Assembly: GCA_963749895.1 (NCBI GenBank)
Contig: CAVVOG010000003.1
Coordinates: 806,001 to 870,000 of the forward strand
From: AC-51 sp963749895
GTDB taxonomy: Bacteria > Actinomycetota > UBA4738 > HRBIN12
Length of the DNA stretch: 64,000 nucleotides
Direction: 5' to 3'
Of this stretch, positions 1 to 8,521 are shown in pieces. Numbering within the stretch: position 1 is the first letter of the stretch; every line of letters begins with the position of its first letter. The notes beneath the pieces were generated by a model. It was not told the DNA's origin and did no database searches. It saw nothing but the letters and a program-made list of their open reading frames with translations. The position numbers and the translations under genes were made by a program.

Positions 1-1452
1 GAATACGGCATCGCAGCTATCGGGCAGGCCGACTTCAACCCCGTCGTGTCGTCCTCGTTGCTGATCTCGTCGTACGCGGGAAGCCTGCGCCGTATCCGCT
101 GGGACTACGAGGACGAGTCGCCGATGCGCGATGCGCGGGGGTTCGAGCCGGCCGGTGCCGGCGCAGGGACCGACGAGGACCTCGGTCTGGCGAACGTGAT
201 CCTGCCGAACGGCGCTCGCTACTACGTCGACCACGCGCACCCCGAGTACTCGACGCCCGAGTGCCTGTCGATCCACGACCTCCTGGTCCACGACAAGGCG
301 GGGGAACGGATCATGGAGCGCTCGCTCGACCTCGTCGGGCGCGAGATGCCCGACACCCCGGCGCTTGCGATCTACAAGAACAACACCGACGGCAAGGGCA
401 ACTCGTACGGAACCCACGAGAACTACCTGATGGACCGAGCGACACCGTTCGCCGACATCGTGCGCGACCTCACGCCCTTCTTCGTCACCCGCCAGATCTT
501 CACCGGGGCCGGCAAGGTGGGCTACGAGGCGCAGTGGGACGAGCACGGCGTGCATCGGTTCCAGCTGAGTCAGCGGGCCGACTTCTTCGAAGCGGAGGTC
601 GGGCTGGAGACGACCCTCAAGCGCCCGATCATCAACACCCGCGACGAGCCGCACTCGGATTCCGAGCGCTACCGCCGCCTCCACGTGATCGTCGGCGACG
701 CGAACCTGTGTGAGGTCGCCCAGTACCTCAAGGTCGGCGCGACCGCGATCGTGCTGAAGATGATCGAGGACGGCGTCGCGCCGGACCTCGCGATCCGAAA
801 CCCGGTCGGGGCGATCCACGAGGTGTCGCGCGACGTCGGGTTGGGGCACGAACTCGCCCTCGTGGACGGACGGCGGATGACGGCGCTGCAGGTGCAACGG
901 GAGTACGTGACGGCGGCGCGTACCTACGTCGAGCGCCGGGACGACACACCCGAGCATCGAGACGTCGTCACCCGGTGGGAGACGGTGCTCGACGGGCTCG
1001 AGGCCGATCCGATGGGTCTGTCGGGTCAGCTCGACTGGGTCGCGAAGCTCCGGATCCTCGAGGGGTACCGCGAGCGCGACGATCTGGAGTGGAGCGACGC
1101 GAAGCTCCGGGCGATCGACCTGCAGTACCACGACGTGCGCCGGGACAAGGGCCTGTACAACCGTCTCGAGGCCGCGGGCAAGGTCGAGCGCCTGACGAGT
1201 GACGAGGAGGTCGATCGGGCCGTGATGGAGCCTCCGGAAGACACCCGCGCCTACTTCCGCGGTCGCTGTATCGCGAAGTACCCGGACGCGATCGCCGCCG
1301 CCTCATGGGATTCGCTGATCCTCGACATCGGGCAGGATGCTCTGCAGCGCATCCCGATGAAGGAGCCCCTGCGCGGCACGCGGGCGCACGTGGAGGAGCT
1401 GATCCGATCCTCGGACGACGCCGCGACGCTCGTCGAGAAGCTGCGTTCCTGA
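1..1452 (+). CDS. dop: Dop, deamidase/depupylase of Pup (5' end cut by window)
   Basis: Dop deamidates the C-terminal Gln of Pup to Glu and removes Pup from tagged proteins. The frame is open from base 1, where it reads EYGIAAIGQADF, the conserved Dop N-terminus, so only about ten residues lie outside the window; a GTG at position 46 is internal. The glutamine-synthetase-like fold is shown by NGARYYVDHAHPEYSTPEC (the conserved Asp-containing strand) followed by HDKAGE, by KNNTDGKGNSYGTHENY, and by INTRDEPHSD. The early region MRDARGFEPAGAG is the Dop-specific loop that is absent from the ligase PafA. Pup, which ends in Gln and therefore needs this enzyme, follows 51 bp downstream. Assignment as Dop rather than PafA is firm because both paralogues are present and can be compared. 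Confidence 0.95.
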   Translation, partial: EYGIAAIGQADFNPVVSSSLLISSYAGSLRRIRWDYEDESPMRDARGFEPAGAGAGTDEDLGLANVILPNGARYYVDHAHPEYSTPECLSIHDLLVHDKAGERIMERSLDLVGREMPDTPALAIYKNNTDGKGNSYGTHENYLMDRATPFADIVRDLTPFFVTRQIFTGAGKVGYEAQWDEHGVHRFQLSQRADFFEAEVGLETTLKRPIINTRDEPHSDSERYRRLHVIVGDANLCEVAQYLKVGATAIVLKMIEDGVAPDLAIRNPVGAIHEVSRDVGLGHELALVDGRRMTALQVQREYVTAARTYVERRDDTPEHRDVVTRWETVLDGLEADPMGLSGQLDWVAKLRILEGYRERDDLEWSDAKLRAIDLQYHDVRRDKGLYNRLEAAGKVERLTSDEEVDRAVMEPPEDTRAYFRGRCIAKYPDAIAAASWDSLILDIGQDALQRIPMKEPLRGTRAHVEELIRSSDDAATLVEKLRS

Positions 1453-1475
1453 GCGGTCCTGTCCTCGGCGGCCGA

Positions 1476-1498
1476 TAGGATAGAGGTCCGGAAAGGAG
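1476..1498 (+). promoter_or_regulatory. Likely pup-prcBA promoter box and ribosome binding site
   Basis: A TAGGAT hexamer (1476-1481) fits the actinobacterial TANNNT -10 box. It is followed by GGAAAGGAG (1490-1498), a strong Shine-Dalgarno sequence 5 nt before the GTG of pup. No convincing -35 box is visible, so the promoter part is an inference; the ribosome binding site is clear and fixes the pup start. Confidence 0.5.
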
Positions 1499-1503
1499 CG
1501 ATC

Positions 1504-1704
1504 GTGCCGGAGCAAGAGCAGAAGCGCGTCCAGCGCAAGGGTGGCGGCGACAGCGCCGATGACGACGCCGGCGAGGTCCGGTCGGCGTCGAAGGCGTCCG
1601 AGCTCAAGGAAGAGATGGATGACATCCTCGACGAGATCGACTCCGTGCTGGAGGAGAACGCCGAGGAGTTCGTGAAGTCCTACGTCCAGAAGGGCGGGCA
1701 GTGA
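1504..1704 (+). CDS. pup: Pup, prokaryotic ubiquitin-like protein
   Basis: This 66-residue protein is conjugated through its C-terminus to substrate lysines and targets them to the proteasome. It is acidic and highly charged. It has a basic, disordered N-terminus (EQKRVQRKGG), the coiled-coil segment ELKEEMDDILDEIDSVLEENAEEFV that docks on the proteasomal ATPase, and the terminal GGQ. The Gln end means it must be deamidated by Dop before ligation by PafA, and both enzymes are encoded next to it. The start is GTG, set by GGAAAGGAG 5 nt upstream. The stop overlaps the prcB start as GTGA, so translation is probably coupled. Length and ending match the family. Confidence 0.97.
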   Translation: MPEQEQKRVQRKGGGDSADDDAGEVRSASKASELKEEMDDILDEIDSVLEENAEEFVKSYVQKGGQ

Positions 1705-2501
1705 GCGATCGCCTCGAGCTGCCCGCCGCCGGGACCCCGTTCGGTGCGAGCCCGAGCTTCGTCGAGCTGCTGCGCCGCGAACGGCCCGAGATGTACCCGG
1801 TCGTGCCCGAAGGGCGCCTCGCCGAACTCGGTCTCTCGCACGGAACCACGGTGCTGGGACTCAAGTATGCGGACGGGATGCTCATGGCGGGGGACCGTCG
1901 TGCGACCGCTGGCACCCTGATCGCCGACGCGAAGATGCGCAAGGTGTTCGCCGCCGACGACTATTCCGCGATCGCGATCGCCGGGGCGGCGGGTCAGGCC
2001 GTCGAGATGGTGAAACTGTTCCAACTTGAACTCGAGCACTACGAGAAGATCACCGGCGACCGCCTCTCGTTGGAAGGCAAGGCGAATCGGCTCGCCCAGA
2101 TGATCCGGTCGAACTTCCCGATGGCGTTGCAGGGTCTCGTCGTGGTGCCGCTGTTCGGAGGGTTCGACGAACGTCGCGGCGAAGGTCGCATCTTCTACTA
2201 CGACGCTACCGGAGGTCGCTGGGAGGAAGACGACTTCCAGACGACCGGGTCGGGTGGTCAACCGGCGAAGAACTCTCTGAAGAAGCGTTGGCGCGCTGGA
2301 CTCAACCTCGATGAGGCTCTCCGGGTCGCCGTCGAGGCGCTGATCGACGCGGCCGAGGACGACGCAGCGACGGGTGGGCCTGACACCCTGCGGGGCATCT
2401 GGCCGGTCGTCATCGCCGTGACAGCGCGGGGAGCCGACGACGTGCCCGACGACGACATCCGCTCGGCCGTCGATGCCGTGTTGCAGGAGCGTGCTCGATG
2501 A
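1701..2501 (+). CDS. prcB: Proteasome subunit beta
   Basis: Catalytic beta subunit of the 20S proteasome, 266 aa. The first 48 residues are a propeptide; cleavage at SHG/TTVLG exposes Thr49 as the N-terminal nucleophile. In mature numbering Asp17 (AGDRR) and Lys33 (KMRKVF), the other active-site residues, are present. The later motifs AGAAGQAVEMV and TTGSGGQPAKNSL are typical of actinobacterial PrcB. The GTG start overlaps the pup stop by 4 nt, and the stop overlaps prcA as ATGA, so pup, prcB and prcA form one translationally coupled unit in the usual actinobacterial order. Confidence 0.97.
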   Translation: MSDRLELPAAGTPFGASPSFVELLRRERPEMYPVVPEGRLAELGLSHGTTVLGLKYADGMLMAGDRRATAGTLIADAKMRKVFAADDYSAIAIAGAAGQAVEMVKLFQLELEHYEKITGDRLSLEGKANRLAQMIRSNFPMALQGLVVVPLFGGFDERRGEGRIFYYDATGGRWEEDDFQTTGSGGQPAKNSLKKRWRAGLNLDEALRVAVEALIDAAEDDAATGGPDTLRGIWPVVIAVTARGADDVPDDDIRSAVDAVLQERAR

Positions 2502-3187
2502 GCTTCATGCCGTACGTCGCGCCCGAGCAGCTGATGAAGGACCGCTCGGACTACGCGCACAAGGGGATCGCGAGGGGCCGTTCGGTCGTGGGGCTCGAAT
2601 ACGCGGAGGGGCTGCTGTTCCTGGCCGAGAACCCGTCCGCGACCCTCCACAAGATCAGCGAGGTGTACGACCGGATCGCGTTCGCCGGGGTCGGCAAGTA
2701 CAGCGAGTTCGAGGAGCTTCGGATCGGCGGGATCCGGCTGGCCGACATGCGTGGGTTCCAGTACGGGCGCGAAGACGTGAAGGCCCGCGACCTCGCCAAC
2801 GCATACTCGCAGGCCCTGTCGACGATCTTCACCCAGCAGATGAAGCCGTACGAGGTCGAGATCCTCGTGGGTGAGGTCGACGGTGAGACCGACGGCACGT
2901 CGATCTACCACATCCTGTTCGACGGCTCGGTCTCCGACGAGCACGGCTACGTCGCGATGGGCGGCCACGCCGAGGACCTGACCGATGCCCTGCGTGATCG
3001 GTTCGAGGAGGGATGGGACCTGGCGACCGCGATCCGCACCGGTGTCGACGCGCTCGGCAGCGTCCCCGACCGTCGTGACATCCCCACGTCCCAGATCGAG
3101 GCCGGCGTGCTCGACCGTACCCGAGCGCAGCGTCGCAAGTTCCGCCGACTGAGCATGGACGCGATCCAGACCGCCGTGCAGGCCTGA
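2498..3187 (+). CDS. prcA: Proteasome subunit alpha
   Basis: Structural and gating alpha subunit, 229 aa; it forms the outer rings of the 20S core. The N-terminal MSFMPYVAPEQLMKDRSDYAHKG segment is the gate and alpha-ring signature, followed by GIARGRSVVGLEYAEG, the equivalent of the beta N-terminus but without a nucleophilic Thr. The C-terminus is a charged tail. The ATG overlaps the prcB stop by 4 nt, giving an obligate stoichiometric pair. The proteasomal ATPase (Mpa/ARC) is not in the window; in most actinobacteria it lies upstream of dop, just outside the left edge. Confidence 0.96.
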   Translation: MSFMPYVAPEQLMKDRSDYAHKGIARGRSVVGLEYAEGLLFLAENPSATLHKISEVYDRIAFAGVGKYSEFEELRIGGIRLADMRGFQYGREDVKARDLANAYSQALSTIFTQQMKPYEVEILVGEVDGETDGTSIYHILFDGSVSDEHGYVAMGGHAEDLTDALRDRFEEGWDLATAIRTGVDALGSVPDRRDIPTSQIEAGVLDRTRAQRRKFRRLSMDAIQTAVQA

Positions 3188-3221
3188 GCCGGCCGCTCCC
3201 CGCGTTCGCACCTCTCGCGCC

Positions 3222-3227
3222 TACGCT
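3222..3227 (+). promoter_or_regulatory. -10 box for leaderless pafA transcript
   Basis: TACGCT matches TANNNT and ends 7 nt before the pafA ATG at 3235, which would put the first transcribed base at or next to the start codon. It argues for ATG 3235 over the TTG one codon upstream. Confidence 0.5.
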
Positions 3228-3234
3228 GTCGTTG

Positions 3235-4593
3235 ATGGATCGGCGTATCTTCGGCCTCGAGAACGAGTACGGCGTGACCTGCACGTTCCGCGGGCAGCGG
3301 CGGCTGTCACCCGACGAGGTCGCCCGGTACCTGTTCCGGCGGGTCGTGCACTGGGGCCGATCCTCGAACGTCTTCTTGGAGAACGGCGCGCGCCTGTACC
3401 TCGACGTGGGGTCGCACCCCGAGTACGCGACGCCGGAGTGCGACTCGATCCGCGAGGTCGTGGCGCACGACAAGGCGGGGGAGCGGATCTTGGAGCATCT
3501 GTTGAGCGCGGCCGAGATGCGGCTCCATGAGGAGGGGATCAACGGGGATGTCTACCTCTTCAAGAACAACACGGACAGCGCGGGGAACTCCTACGGGTGT
3601 CACGAGAACTACCTGGTCGCCCGTCAGGGGGAGTTCGCCCGGATGGCCGACGTCTTGATCCCCTTCTTCGTGACCAGGCAGATCTGGTGTGGGGCCGGCA
3701 AGGTGCTCCAGGGACCGCGCGGAGCGCAGTTCTGCATCGCCCAGCGCTCCGAGCACATCTGGGAGGGGGTCTCAAGCGCCACGACCCGATCACGGCCGAT
3801 CATCAACACCCGCGACGAGCCGCACGCTGATGCCGAGCGGTTCCGCCGGCTCCACGTGATCGTCGGGGACTCGAACATGAGCGAATGGACGACCCTGATG
3901 AAGGTCGGCGTCACCGACCTCGTCCTTCGGATGGTCGAGGGCAACACCGTGATGCGCGACCTGTCGCTCGAGAATCCGATCCGTGCGATCCGCGAGATCA
4001 GCCACGACACCACCTGCACCCGGCGGGTGCGCCTGGCGAACGGCCGGGAGCTCTCGGCGCTCGAGCTGCAGATGGAGTACCTCGAGAAGACGTCCCGGTT
4101 CATCGAACGTCGAGGGGCGGACGAGATGTCCACGTACCTCCTGAAGGGATGGGAGGAGGCCCTGACCGCGCTCGCGGCAGGTGAGCCCGAGCGCCTGGCG
4201 CGCAAGGTGGACTGGGTGACGAAGCGCTTGATGATCGAGCGATACATGGCCAAGCACGATCTCCCACTCGGCTCACCACGGATCGCGCTGCTGGATCTCG
4301 CCTACCACGACGTGAACCGGACCCGCGGCCTCTACTACCTGCTGGAGAAGGGCGGGAAGGTGGAGCGGGTCCTCGACGACGCGGAGATCGAATTGGCGAT
4401 GCGAGAGCCCCCTCAGACGACTCGAGCCAAGCTGCGTGGCGACTTCATCCGACAGGCGAAGGCGAAACGCCGCGACTACACGGTCGATTGGGTACACCTG
4501 AAGCTGAACGACCAGGCGCAGCGTACGGTCCTGTGCAAGGACCCGTTCCGCTCGACCGACGATCGCGTCGACCAGTTGATCGCGCACATGTGA
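3235..4593 (+). CDS. pafA: PafA, Pup-protein ligase
   Basis: ATP-dependent ligase that joins deamidated Pup to substrate lysines, 452 aa. It begins MDRRIFGLENEYGV, the standard PafA start with the glutamate-rich ATP/Mg site. LYLDVGSHPEYATPECD carries the catalytic Asp (D57). KNNTDSAGNSYGCHENY, WCGAGKV and INTRDEPHADAERF follow in the same order as in Dop. It lacks the Dop loop, which separates the two paralogues. A TTG lies one codon upstream, but ATG 3235 fits the TACGCT box and the conserved N-terminus. It follows prcA after 47 bp and is convergent with the hydrolase gene downstream. Confidence 0.96.
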   Translation: MDRRIFGLENEYGVTCTFRGQRRLSPDEVARYLFRRVVHWGRSSNVFLENGARLYLDVGSHPEYATPECDSIREVVAHDKAGERILEHLLSAAEMRLHEEGINGDVYLFKNNTDSAGNSYGCHENYLVARQGEFARMADVLIPFFVTRQIWCGAGKVLQGPRGAQFCIAQRSEHIWEGVSSATTRSRPIINTRDEPHADAERFRRLHVIVGDSNMSEWTTLMKVGVTDLVLRMVEGNTVMRDLSLENPIRAIREISHDTTCTRRVRLANGRELSALELQMEYLEKTSRFIERRGADEMSTYLLKGWEEALTALAAGEPERLARKVDWVTKRLMIERYMAKHDLPLGSPRIALLDLAYHDVNRTRGLYYLLEKGGKVERVLDDAEIELAMREPPQTTRAKLRGDFIRQAKAKRRDYTVDWVHLKLNDQAQRTVLCKDPFRSTDDRVDQLIAHM

Positions 4594-4612
4594 CCGGTCT
4601 GACACGCGCTGA

Positions 4613-5434
4613 TCATCCGTGCGAGCGGATCAGTCCCTCGATGAAGGGGTTCAACGTCTCGTGGAGGTGCCCGTAGATCGAGCAATGCCCCATCCCTTCG
4701 AAGAGGTGGTACTCGCCGAGGGGAGCGAGGTCGGCGACGACCTTCGCGTCTTGAGGTGGTGCCTGGACGTCCTCCGCACCCGCGATCACGTGGATCGGGA
4801 CCTCACACGACGGGAGCTGGTCCGTCTGGTCGAAACGCAGGCACATGTCCCATTGGGGGATCAACGACACCTCGTTCTCGCCGGAGTCCATCCACGCTTC
4901 GAACTCCGCGCGGATCCGCGGCCACAGCTCGGGGTCGCCGAGGACCCTGGCCGGGTAGAGCATCGCCGCGTAGTGGGTCACGCCCATCATCCCGTCGAGC
5001 CGCCCGCCCGCCTTGCGGAACTCGATCTCCGCCTCTTGGTAGTCCCAGCACCAACCCAGGCTGTTCGCACCCGTCCCCATGACGACGGCGCAGCGCACGA
5101 GCTCGGGGGCGTCGATCGCGACCTGTTGCGCGATCAGGGCTCCCATCGAGAGACCGACCAGGGCGACCGGCGGCTCACAGGTGCCACGGATCAGCTCGGC
5201 CGTGTCCCGGGCGAACGCCTCGATCGACCAGGGCAGCGGCCGTTCGCACGAGGTTCGGCCGATCCCGCGATTGTCGAAGGTCGTGCTGCGGAACCCCGCA
5301 GCCTCGAAATGGGGCATCTGATAGGGATGCCAACGGGCGCCCACGTCCCCACCGCCGGCGATCCACACGATGTCCGGACCCTCGCCGAACCGCTCGTACG
5401 CGATCGTGGCCTCGGAACCATCGAACGTGGGCAT
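4613..5434 (-). CDS. Alpha/beta-fold hydrolase
   Basis: Predicted cytosolic alpha/beta hydrolase, 273 aa. The nucleophile elbow is GLSMGAL (Ser96), the oxyanion strand is WIAGGGDVGARW, the acid is probably in AGAEDVQAP, and the catalytic His is in GMGHCSIYGH. The layout resembles 3-oxoadipate enol-lactonase or proline iminopeptidase relatives, but the substrate cannot be inferred. The start was set by AGGAGG 6 nt before ATG 5434; a longer open frame upstream has no such site and poor codon use. It lies convergent to pafA inside the Pup cluster. A role in pupylation is not implied by its family; the position may be lineage-specific. Confidence 0.85.
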   Translation of the reverse strand: MPTFDGSEATIAYERFGEGPDIVWIAGGGDVGARWHPYQMPHFEAAGFRSTTFDNRGIGRTSCERPLPWSIEAFARDTAELIRGTCEPPVALVGLSMGALIAQQVAIDAPELVRCAVVMGTGANSLGWCWDYQEAEIEFRKAGGRLDGMMGVTHYAAMLYPARVLGDPELWPRIRAEFEAWMDSGENEVSLIPQWDMCLRFDQTDQLPSCEVPIHVIAGAEDVQAPPQDAKVVADLAPLGEYHLFEGMGHCSIYGHLHETLNPFIEGLIRSHG

Positions 5435-5462
5435 ATCGTTCCTCCTCATGGAGATGCGGGGC

Positions 5463-6119
5463 TCAGGCGGGGCGCCACCGACGGCTGCGGACCGAGACGC
5501 GGCCTGCCAGGACACCTGCGGCCGCCGCGGTGAGGGCGGCCGGGGTCGCATCGTCGATCGACAGACCGAGGTCGTCGAACGCGGGGCGCGGATCGACCTC
5601 GACGACGTGATGGAGCTCGTGGAGCCCGAGCGGTTCCACGAGCTCGTGCATCCGATCTCGCGCGGGGCCGTCCAGGGACGGAACCGGGACGTCGACGTCG
5701 ACCTCGCACCCTTCGAACTGCCGCGCGACATCGCGCGGGTCCGGCAACGGCAAGGCAGGGATCGGCCGCCCGCCCAGGTATCGGGCGAGGTTCATCGCCA
5801 CCCCCCCGCCGCCCTCGACGATCGTGACGTCGACGCCTTCCTGGTAGGCGACCAGGAACTGGATCCCGAGGCGCGGGGCGTCACCGGGCACGATCAGGAC
5901 GGTCGGCTGCCCGCCGGCGCGGAGGGCACCGCGCCGCACCAGTTCCGTGGTCGATGGGTCGGGCACGAGCACGACGGGCGCCCCCCGTAGCCCTGCCGGG
6001 TCGAAGTCAGGACCCGACCAGGGCCCGAGCACCACTCGGACGGACCGTCGAGCCGGTCCGATCGGGATCTCAGCCGACGCGATCAGGTCACCGTCGGGGG
6101 TCCGTCCGTACTCGATCAC
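5463..6119 (-). CDS. Conserved hypothetical protein in the Pup cluster
   Basis: I do not recognise this 218-residue protein. It begins with GTG, 45 bp from the divergent pafB start. It has alternating hydrophobic strands and a glycine-rich turn TIVEGGGGVAMNLARYL near residue 100. That turn is reminiscent of the EGG motif in RibD C-terminal/DHFR-like reductases, but the remaining landmarks of that family are missing, so this is only a hint. The C-terminal third is rich in Asp, Pro and His. It has no signal peptide or membrane segment. The opposite strand is also open here, but the minus frame shows the strong third-position GC bias of its neighbours. It sits upstream of the alpha/beta hydrolase with a 28-bp gap and may share its transcript. 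Confidence 0.6.
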   Translation of the reverse strand: MIEYGRTPDGDLIASAEIPIGPARRSVRVVLGPWSGPDFDPAGLRGAPVVLVPDPSTTELVRRGALRAGGQPTVLIVPGDAPRLGIQFLVAYQEGVDVTIVEGGGGVAMNLARYLGGRPIPALPLPDPRDVARQFEGCEVDVDVPVPSLDGPARDRMHELVEPLGLHELHHVVEVDPRPAFDDLGLSIDDATPAALTAAAAGVLAGRVSVRSRRWRPA

Positions 6120-6150
6120 GTCGCTCCCCGGTCTGCGTCCATGCCACCGC

Positions 6151-6156
6151 TATGAT
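6151..6156 (+). promoter_or_regulatory. -10 box upstream of pafB
   Basis: TATGAT, one base from the consensus TATAAT, lies 8 nt before ATG 6165. The spacing suggests a leaderless or almost leaderless pafBC transcript. Confidence 0.45.
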
Positions 6157-6164
6157 GCGCCACG

Positions 6165-7130
6165 ATGCCAGGCGATGACTCGATGGAGCCGCTCGAGCGC
6201 CTCCTCAACCTGGTCGGTCTGCTGCTCGAGTCGAACCAGCCCATGACGTTCGAGCAGATCAGAGAGACGCTCGACGCCTACGGCGGCGAGAACCTCGACT
6301 CCGCCAAGCGCAAGTTCGAGCGGGACAAGGACGTCTTGCGCGAGTACGGGGTACCCCTCGTGATGGTGGACACCGACGTGTGGGGGGTGGAGCAGGGCTA
6401 CACGATCCCTCCGGAGGACTACTACCTTGCGGAGATCGCGTTCGAGCCCGACGAGATCACGGCCCTGTACCTCGCGGCCCAGACGGGGACGGAGGAGACG
6501 GTGGCCGGGCAGGGCGTGCGCAAGCTGCTCTACGGATCGGACGGGGGGGTGTTGCTCGGGCTCGCCGATGGACCTCTTGTGGTCGGGTCGGATGCTCGCA
6601 GCGACCGTGTCCTGGGATTCGCCGAGGCCGCGGACGGACACCGCCGGGTGAGGTTCGGCTACCGAACGTCGCAGGGTTCCGTATCCGAGCGTGATGTCGA
6701 TGCCTTCGGCGTGGTGTTCCGCGGGGGGCACTGGTACCTGGTCGGCCATGATCACGAGCGGAACGAGATCCGTGCCTTCCGCCTGTCCCGCTGTACCTCG
6801 GAACCCGACGACGTGGGGGATGGATCGATCCCGCCGAAGGGGTTCCTCGCGGCGGACCATGTGGCGGCGGGTCCCTGGGTCCCGAGCGGTGAGGAGCGCG
6901 CCGTGGTCGCCTTCTCGCCCGCGGCGGCCGTGCGGGCACTCGGCTCGTTCGTCGGCGCCGTGTCCGAGCGCACGCTCGACGACGGGCGGTCGGTCGTGTC
7001 GTTCCCGTCGGCCGACGGAGGCGCGGTGGCATCGATGATCATGGAGTACGGACCTGACGCGGAGGTCCTGGAGCCGGCCGAGCTGCGCGAGGAGGTCGTG
7101 CGCCGGCTCCGGAGGGTGGCTGATGCCTGA
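6165..7130 (+). CDS. pafB: PafB-type WYL-domain transcriptional regulator
   Basis: 321-aa regulator with an N-terminal winged helix (PLERLLNLVGLLLESNQPMTFEQI, then KRKFERDKDVLREYGVPL) and a WYL domain around HWYLVGHDHERNEIRAF. PafB forms a heterodimer with PafC; in mycobacteria PafBC activates RecA/LexA-independent DNA-damage genes, and WYL domains bind nucleic-acid or nucleotide ligands. The QGYTIPPEDYYL stretch between helix and WYL is typical of PafB. ATG 6165 follows TATGAT by 8 nt; ATG 6183 (MEPLERL) is an alternative start. The stop overlaps pafC by 8 nt. Its location next to the pup-proteasome genes is conserved in actinobacteria. Confidence 0.92.
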   Translation: MPGDDSMEPLERLLNLVGLLLESNQPMTFEQIRETLDAYGGENLDSAKRKFERDKDVLREYGVPLVMVDTDVWGVEQGYTIPPEDYYLAEIAFEPDEITALYLAAQTGTEETVAGQGVRKLLYGSDGGVLLGLADGPLVVGSDARSDRVLGFAEAADGHRRVRFGYRTSQGSVSERDVDAFGVVFRGGHWYLVGHDHERNEIRAFRLSRCTSEPDDVGDGSIPPKGFLAADHVAAGPWVPSGEERAVVAFSPAAAVRALGSFVGAVSERTLDDGRSVVSFPSADGGAVASMIMEYGPDAEVLEPAELREEVVRRLRRVADA

Positions 7131-8076
7131 GCGACGCCGTGGGGCGACGACGGCCGAGCGCTTGGGCCGGATGCTCGTGATCGTGCCGTACCTCGTGCAG
7201 CACCCCGGCACCACGCTCGAGCATGCCTCGGCCCTGTTCGACGTCGAGCCCTCCCAGCTCCGGAAGGACCTCGATCTGCTGTTCATGTCGGGTCTTCCCC
7301 CGTACGGGCCCGGCGACCTGATCGACGTGGACGTCGACGAGGACGGGGCGATCACGATCCGGATGGCCGACCACTTCGCGCGGCCGCTCCGGCTCACGCG
7401 GCAAGAGGCTCTCGCCGTCCACGTGCGAGCCATGGAGCTCCTCGCGACGCCCGGGGTTCCCGAGGCGCCGGCGCTCGAACGCGCGGTCGCGAAGCTCACG
7501 GCGTCCCTCGGTGGTCCGGCCGCGATCGAGGCAGCGGCCGTGGGGACCCCGCCGCCGCTTCTCGACGAGGTGCGGAGCGCGGTGGCGGCCCGGTGGCGGA
7601 TCCGGATCGACTACGCGGCCGCATCCTCCGGAGAGCGGGCGTGGCGCACGGTGGAGCCGGAGGTCGTCTTCGCGTCGGCGGGCCACTGGTACGTGCCTGC
7701 CTGGGACGTGGAGGCCGACGCCGAACGGGTGTTCCGGGTCGACCGGATCGCCGCCGTCGAGGACACGGATCAGAGCTTCGATCCACGCGGTCTCGAGGGC
7801 GCCGGACGCGCGTTGTACACGCGATCGGACGCCGACGTCGAGGTCCGTCTGCTCCTGCAGCCACCGGCCCGCTGGGTCGCCGAGTACTACGTGACGACCG
7901 ACGTGACGGAGCGGGACGGCGGGGCCGTCGAGGTGACACTCCCTTCGCGTCAGCTCGCGTGGATCGCCCGTCTGCTGCTTCGCCTGGGCCCCGATGCGGA
8001 GGTCGTGGCCCCCGTGGCGCTTCGGGATGAGGTGCGCTCCCTCGCACGGGACGCCCTCGCCGTCTACGACGGCTGA
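7123..8076 (+). CDS. pafC: PafC-type WYL-domain transcriptional regulator
   Basis: 317-aa partner of PafB. The N-terminal helix-turn-helix includes RLGRMLVIVPYLVQHPGTTLEH and FDVEPSQLRKDLDLLF. The central block reads FARPLRLTRQEALAVHVRAMELL, and the WYL domain contains HWYVPAWDVEADAERVFRVDRI. The C-terminal WCX-like region ends RSLARDALAVYDG. It begins inside the 3' end of pafB (8-nt overlap), so the two subunits are co-translated in equal amounts, as expected for a heterodimer. In some actinobacteria PafB and PafC are fused; here they are separate. Confidence 0.92.
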   Translation: MPERRRGATTAERLGRMLVIVPYLVQHPGTTLEHASALFDVEPSQLRKDLDLLFMSGLPPYGPGDLIDVDVDEDGAITIRMADHFARPLRLTRQEALAVHVRAMELLATPGVPEAPALERAVAKLTASLGGPAAIEAAAVGTPPPLLDEVRSAVAARWRIRIDYAAASSGERAWRTVEPEVVFASAGHWYVPAWDVEADAERVFRVDRIAAVEDTDQSFDPRGLEGAGRALYTRSDADVEVRLLLQPPARWVAEYYVTTDVTERDGGAVEVTLPSRQLAWIARLLLRLGPDAEVVAPVALRDEVRSLARDALAVYDG

Positions 8077-8118
8077 AACGCCCCTCGAACCCGCTCAAGC
8101 ACCCGCAGGTCGCCGCCG

Positions 8119-8490
8119 ATGCTTCGGGTTGAGATGACCACGATCCGTACGACCTGCCCTCGCTGCGGCGAGGTGGACATGGGCCCCGAGGCGATCTCGC
8201 TGTCGGTCCGTTCGAACGGGCGCGAGGGCAGCTACCGCTTCACCTGCCCGAGCTGCGAGGACGCCGTGGAGAAGCGGGCCGACCGGAAGATCGTGGCCCT
8301 GCTGGTGTCGGCGGGCGTCGACGTGGACGCGCCGACCGAGGCCCTGCCTCACCCGGAGCTGTTCGACGAAGACGACGAGCCTGCGGCCCTCGGGCCTCCC
8401 TTCTCGATCGACGACGTGATCGAGTTCCACTACCTGCTCGAGGACGACAGCTACATCCAGGCCTTCCTCGCCAGCAGCGGCGGCGCCTGA
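8119..8490 (+). CDS. Small zinc-ribbon-like conserved protein
   Basis: 123-aa protein with two CxxC pairs (CPRCGE near residue 14 and CPSCED near 47), predicted to bind one zinc. The C-terminal half is acidic (FDEDDEPAA) and ends in a helical FHYLLEDDSYIQAFLA segment. I cannot name a function; similar short proteins occur between pafC and tatA in other actinobacteria. A second ATG at 8134 (MTTIRTTCPRC) would shorten it by five residues and fits the compact N-terminus equally well; no clear ribosome binding site decides between them. Confidence 0.75.
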   Translation: MLRVEMTTIRTTCPRCGEVDMGPEAISLSVRSNGREGSYRFTCPSCEDAVEKRADRKIVALLVSAGVDVDAPTEALPHPELFDEDDEPAALGPPFSIDDVIEFHYLLEDDSYIQAFLASSGGA

Positions 8491-8508
8491 GCCACCGCGG
8501 GCTCGGTG

Positions 8509-8514
8509 TAGCAT
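8509..8514 (+). promoter_or_regulatory. -10 box for leaderless transcript of the small membrane protein
   Basis: TAGCAT (TANNNT) ends 7 nt before GTG 8522. It is consistent with transcription starting at the start codon and running into tatA and tatC. Confidence 0.45.
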
Positions 8515-8521
8515 CGTTCGC

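Noticed and set aside
2258..3211. Long minus-strand frame opposite prcA
   Set aside because: It mirrors the high-GC codon pattern of prcB/prcA and has no family features; long antisense frames are common at this GC content.
4619..5533. Plus-strand frame opposite the alpha/beta hydrolase
   Set aside because: The hydrolase on the minus strand has clear motifs and a strong ribosome binding site; the plus frame has none.
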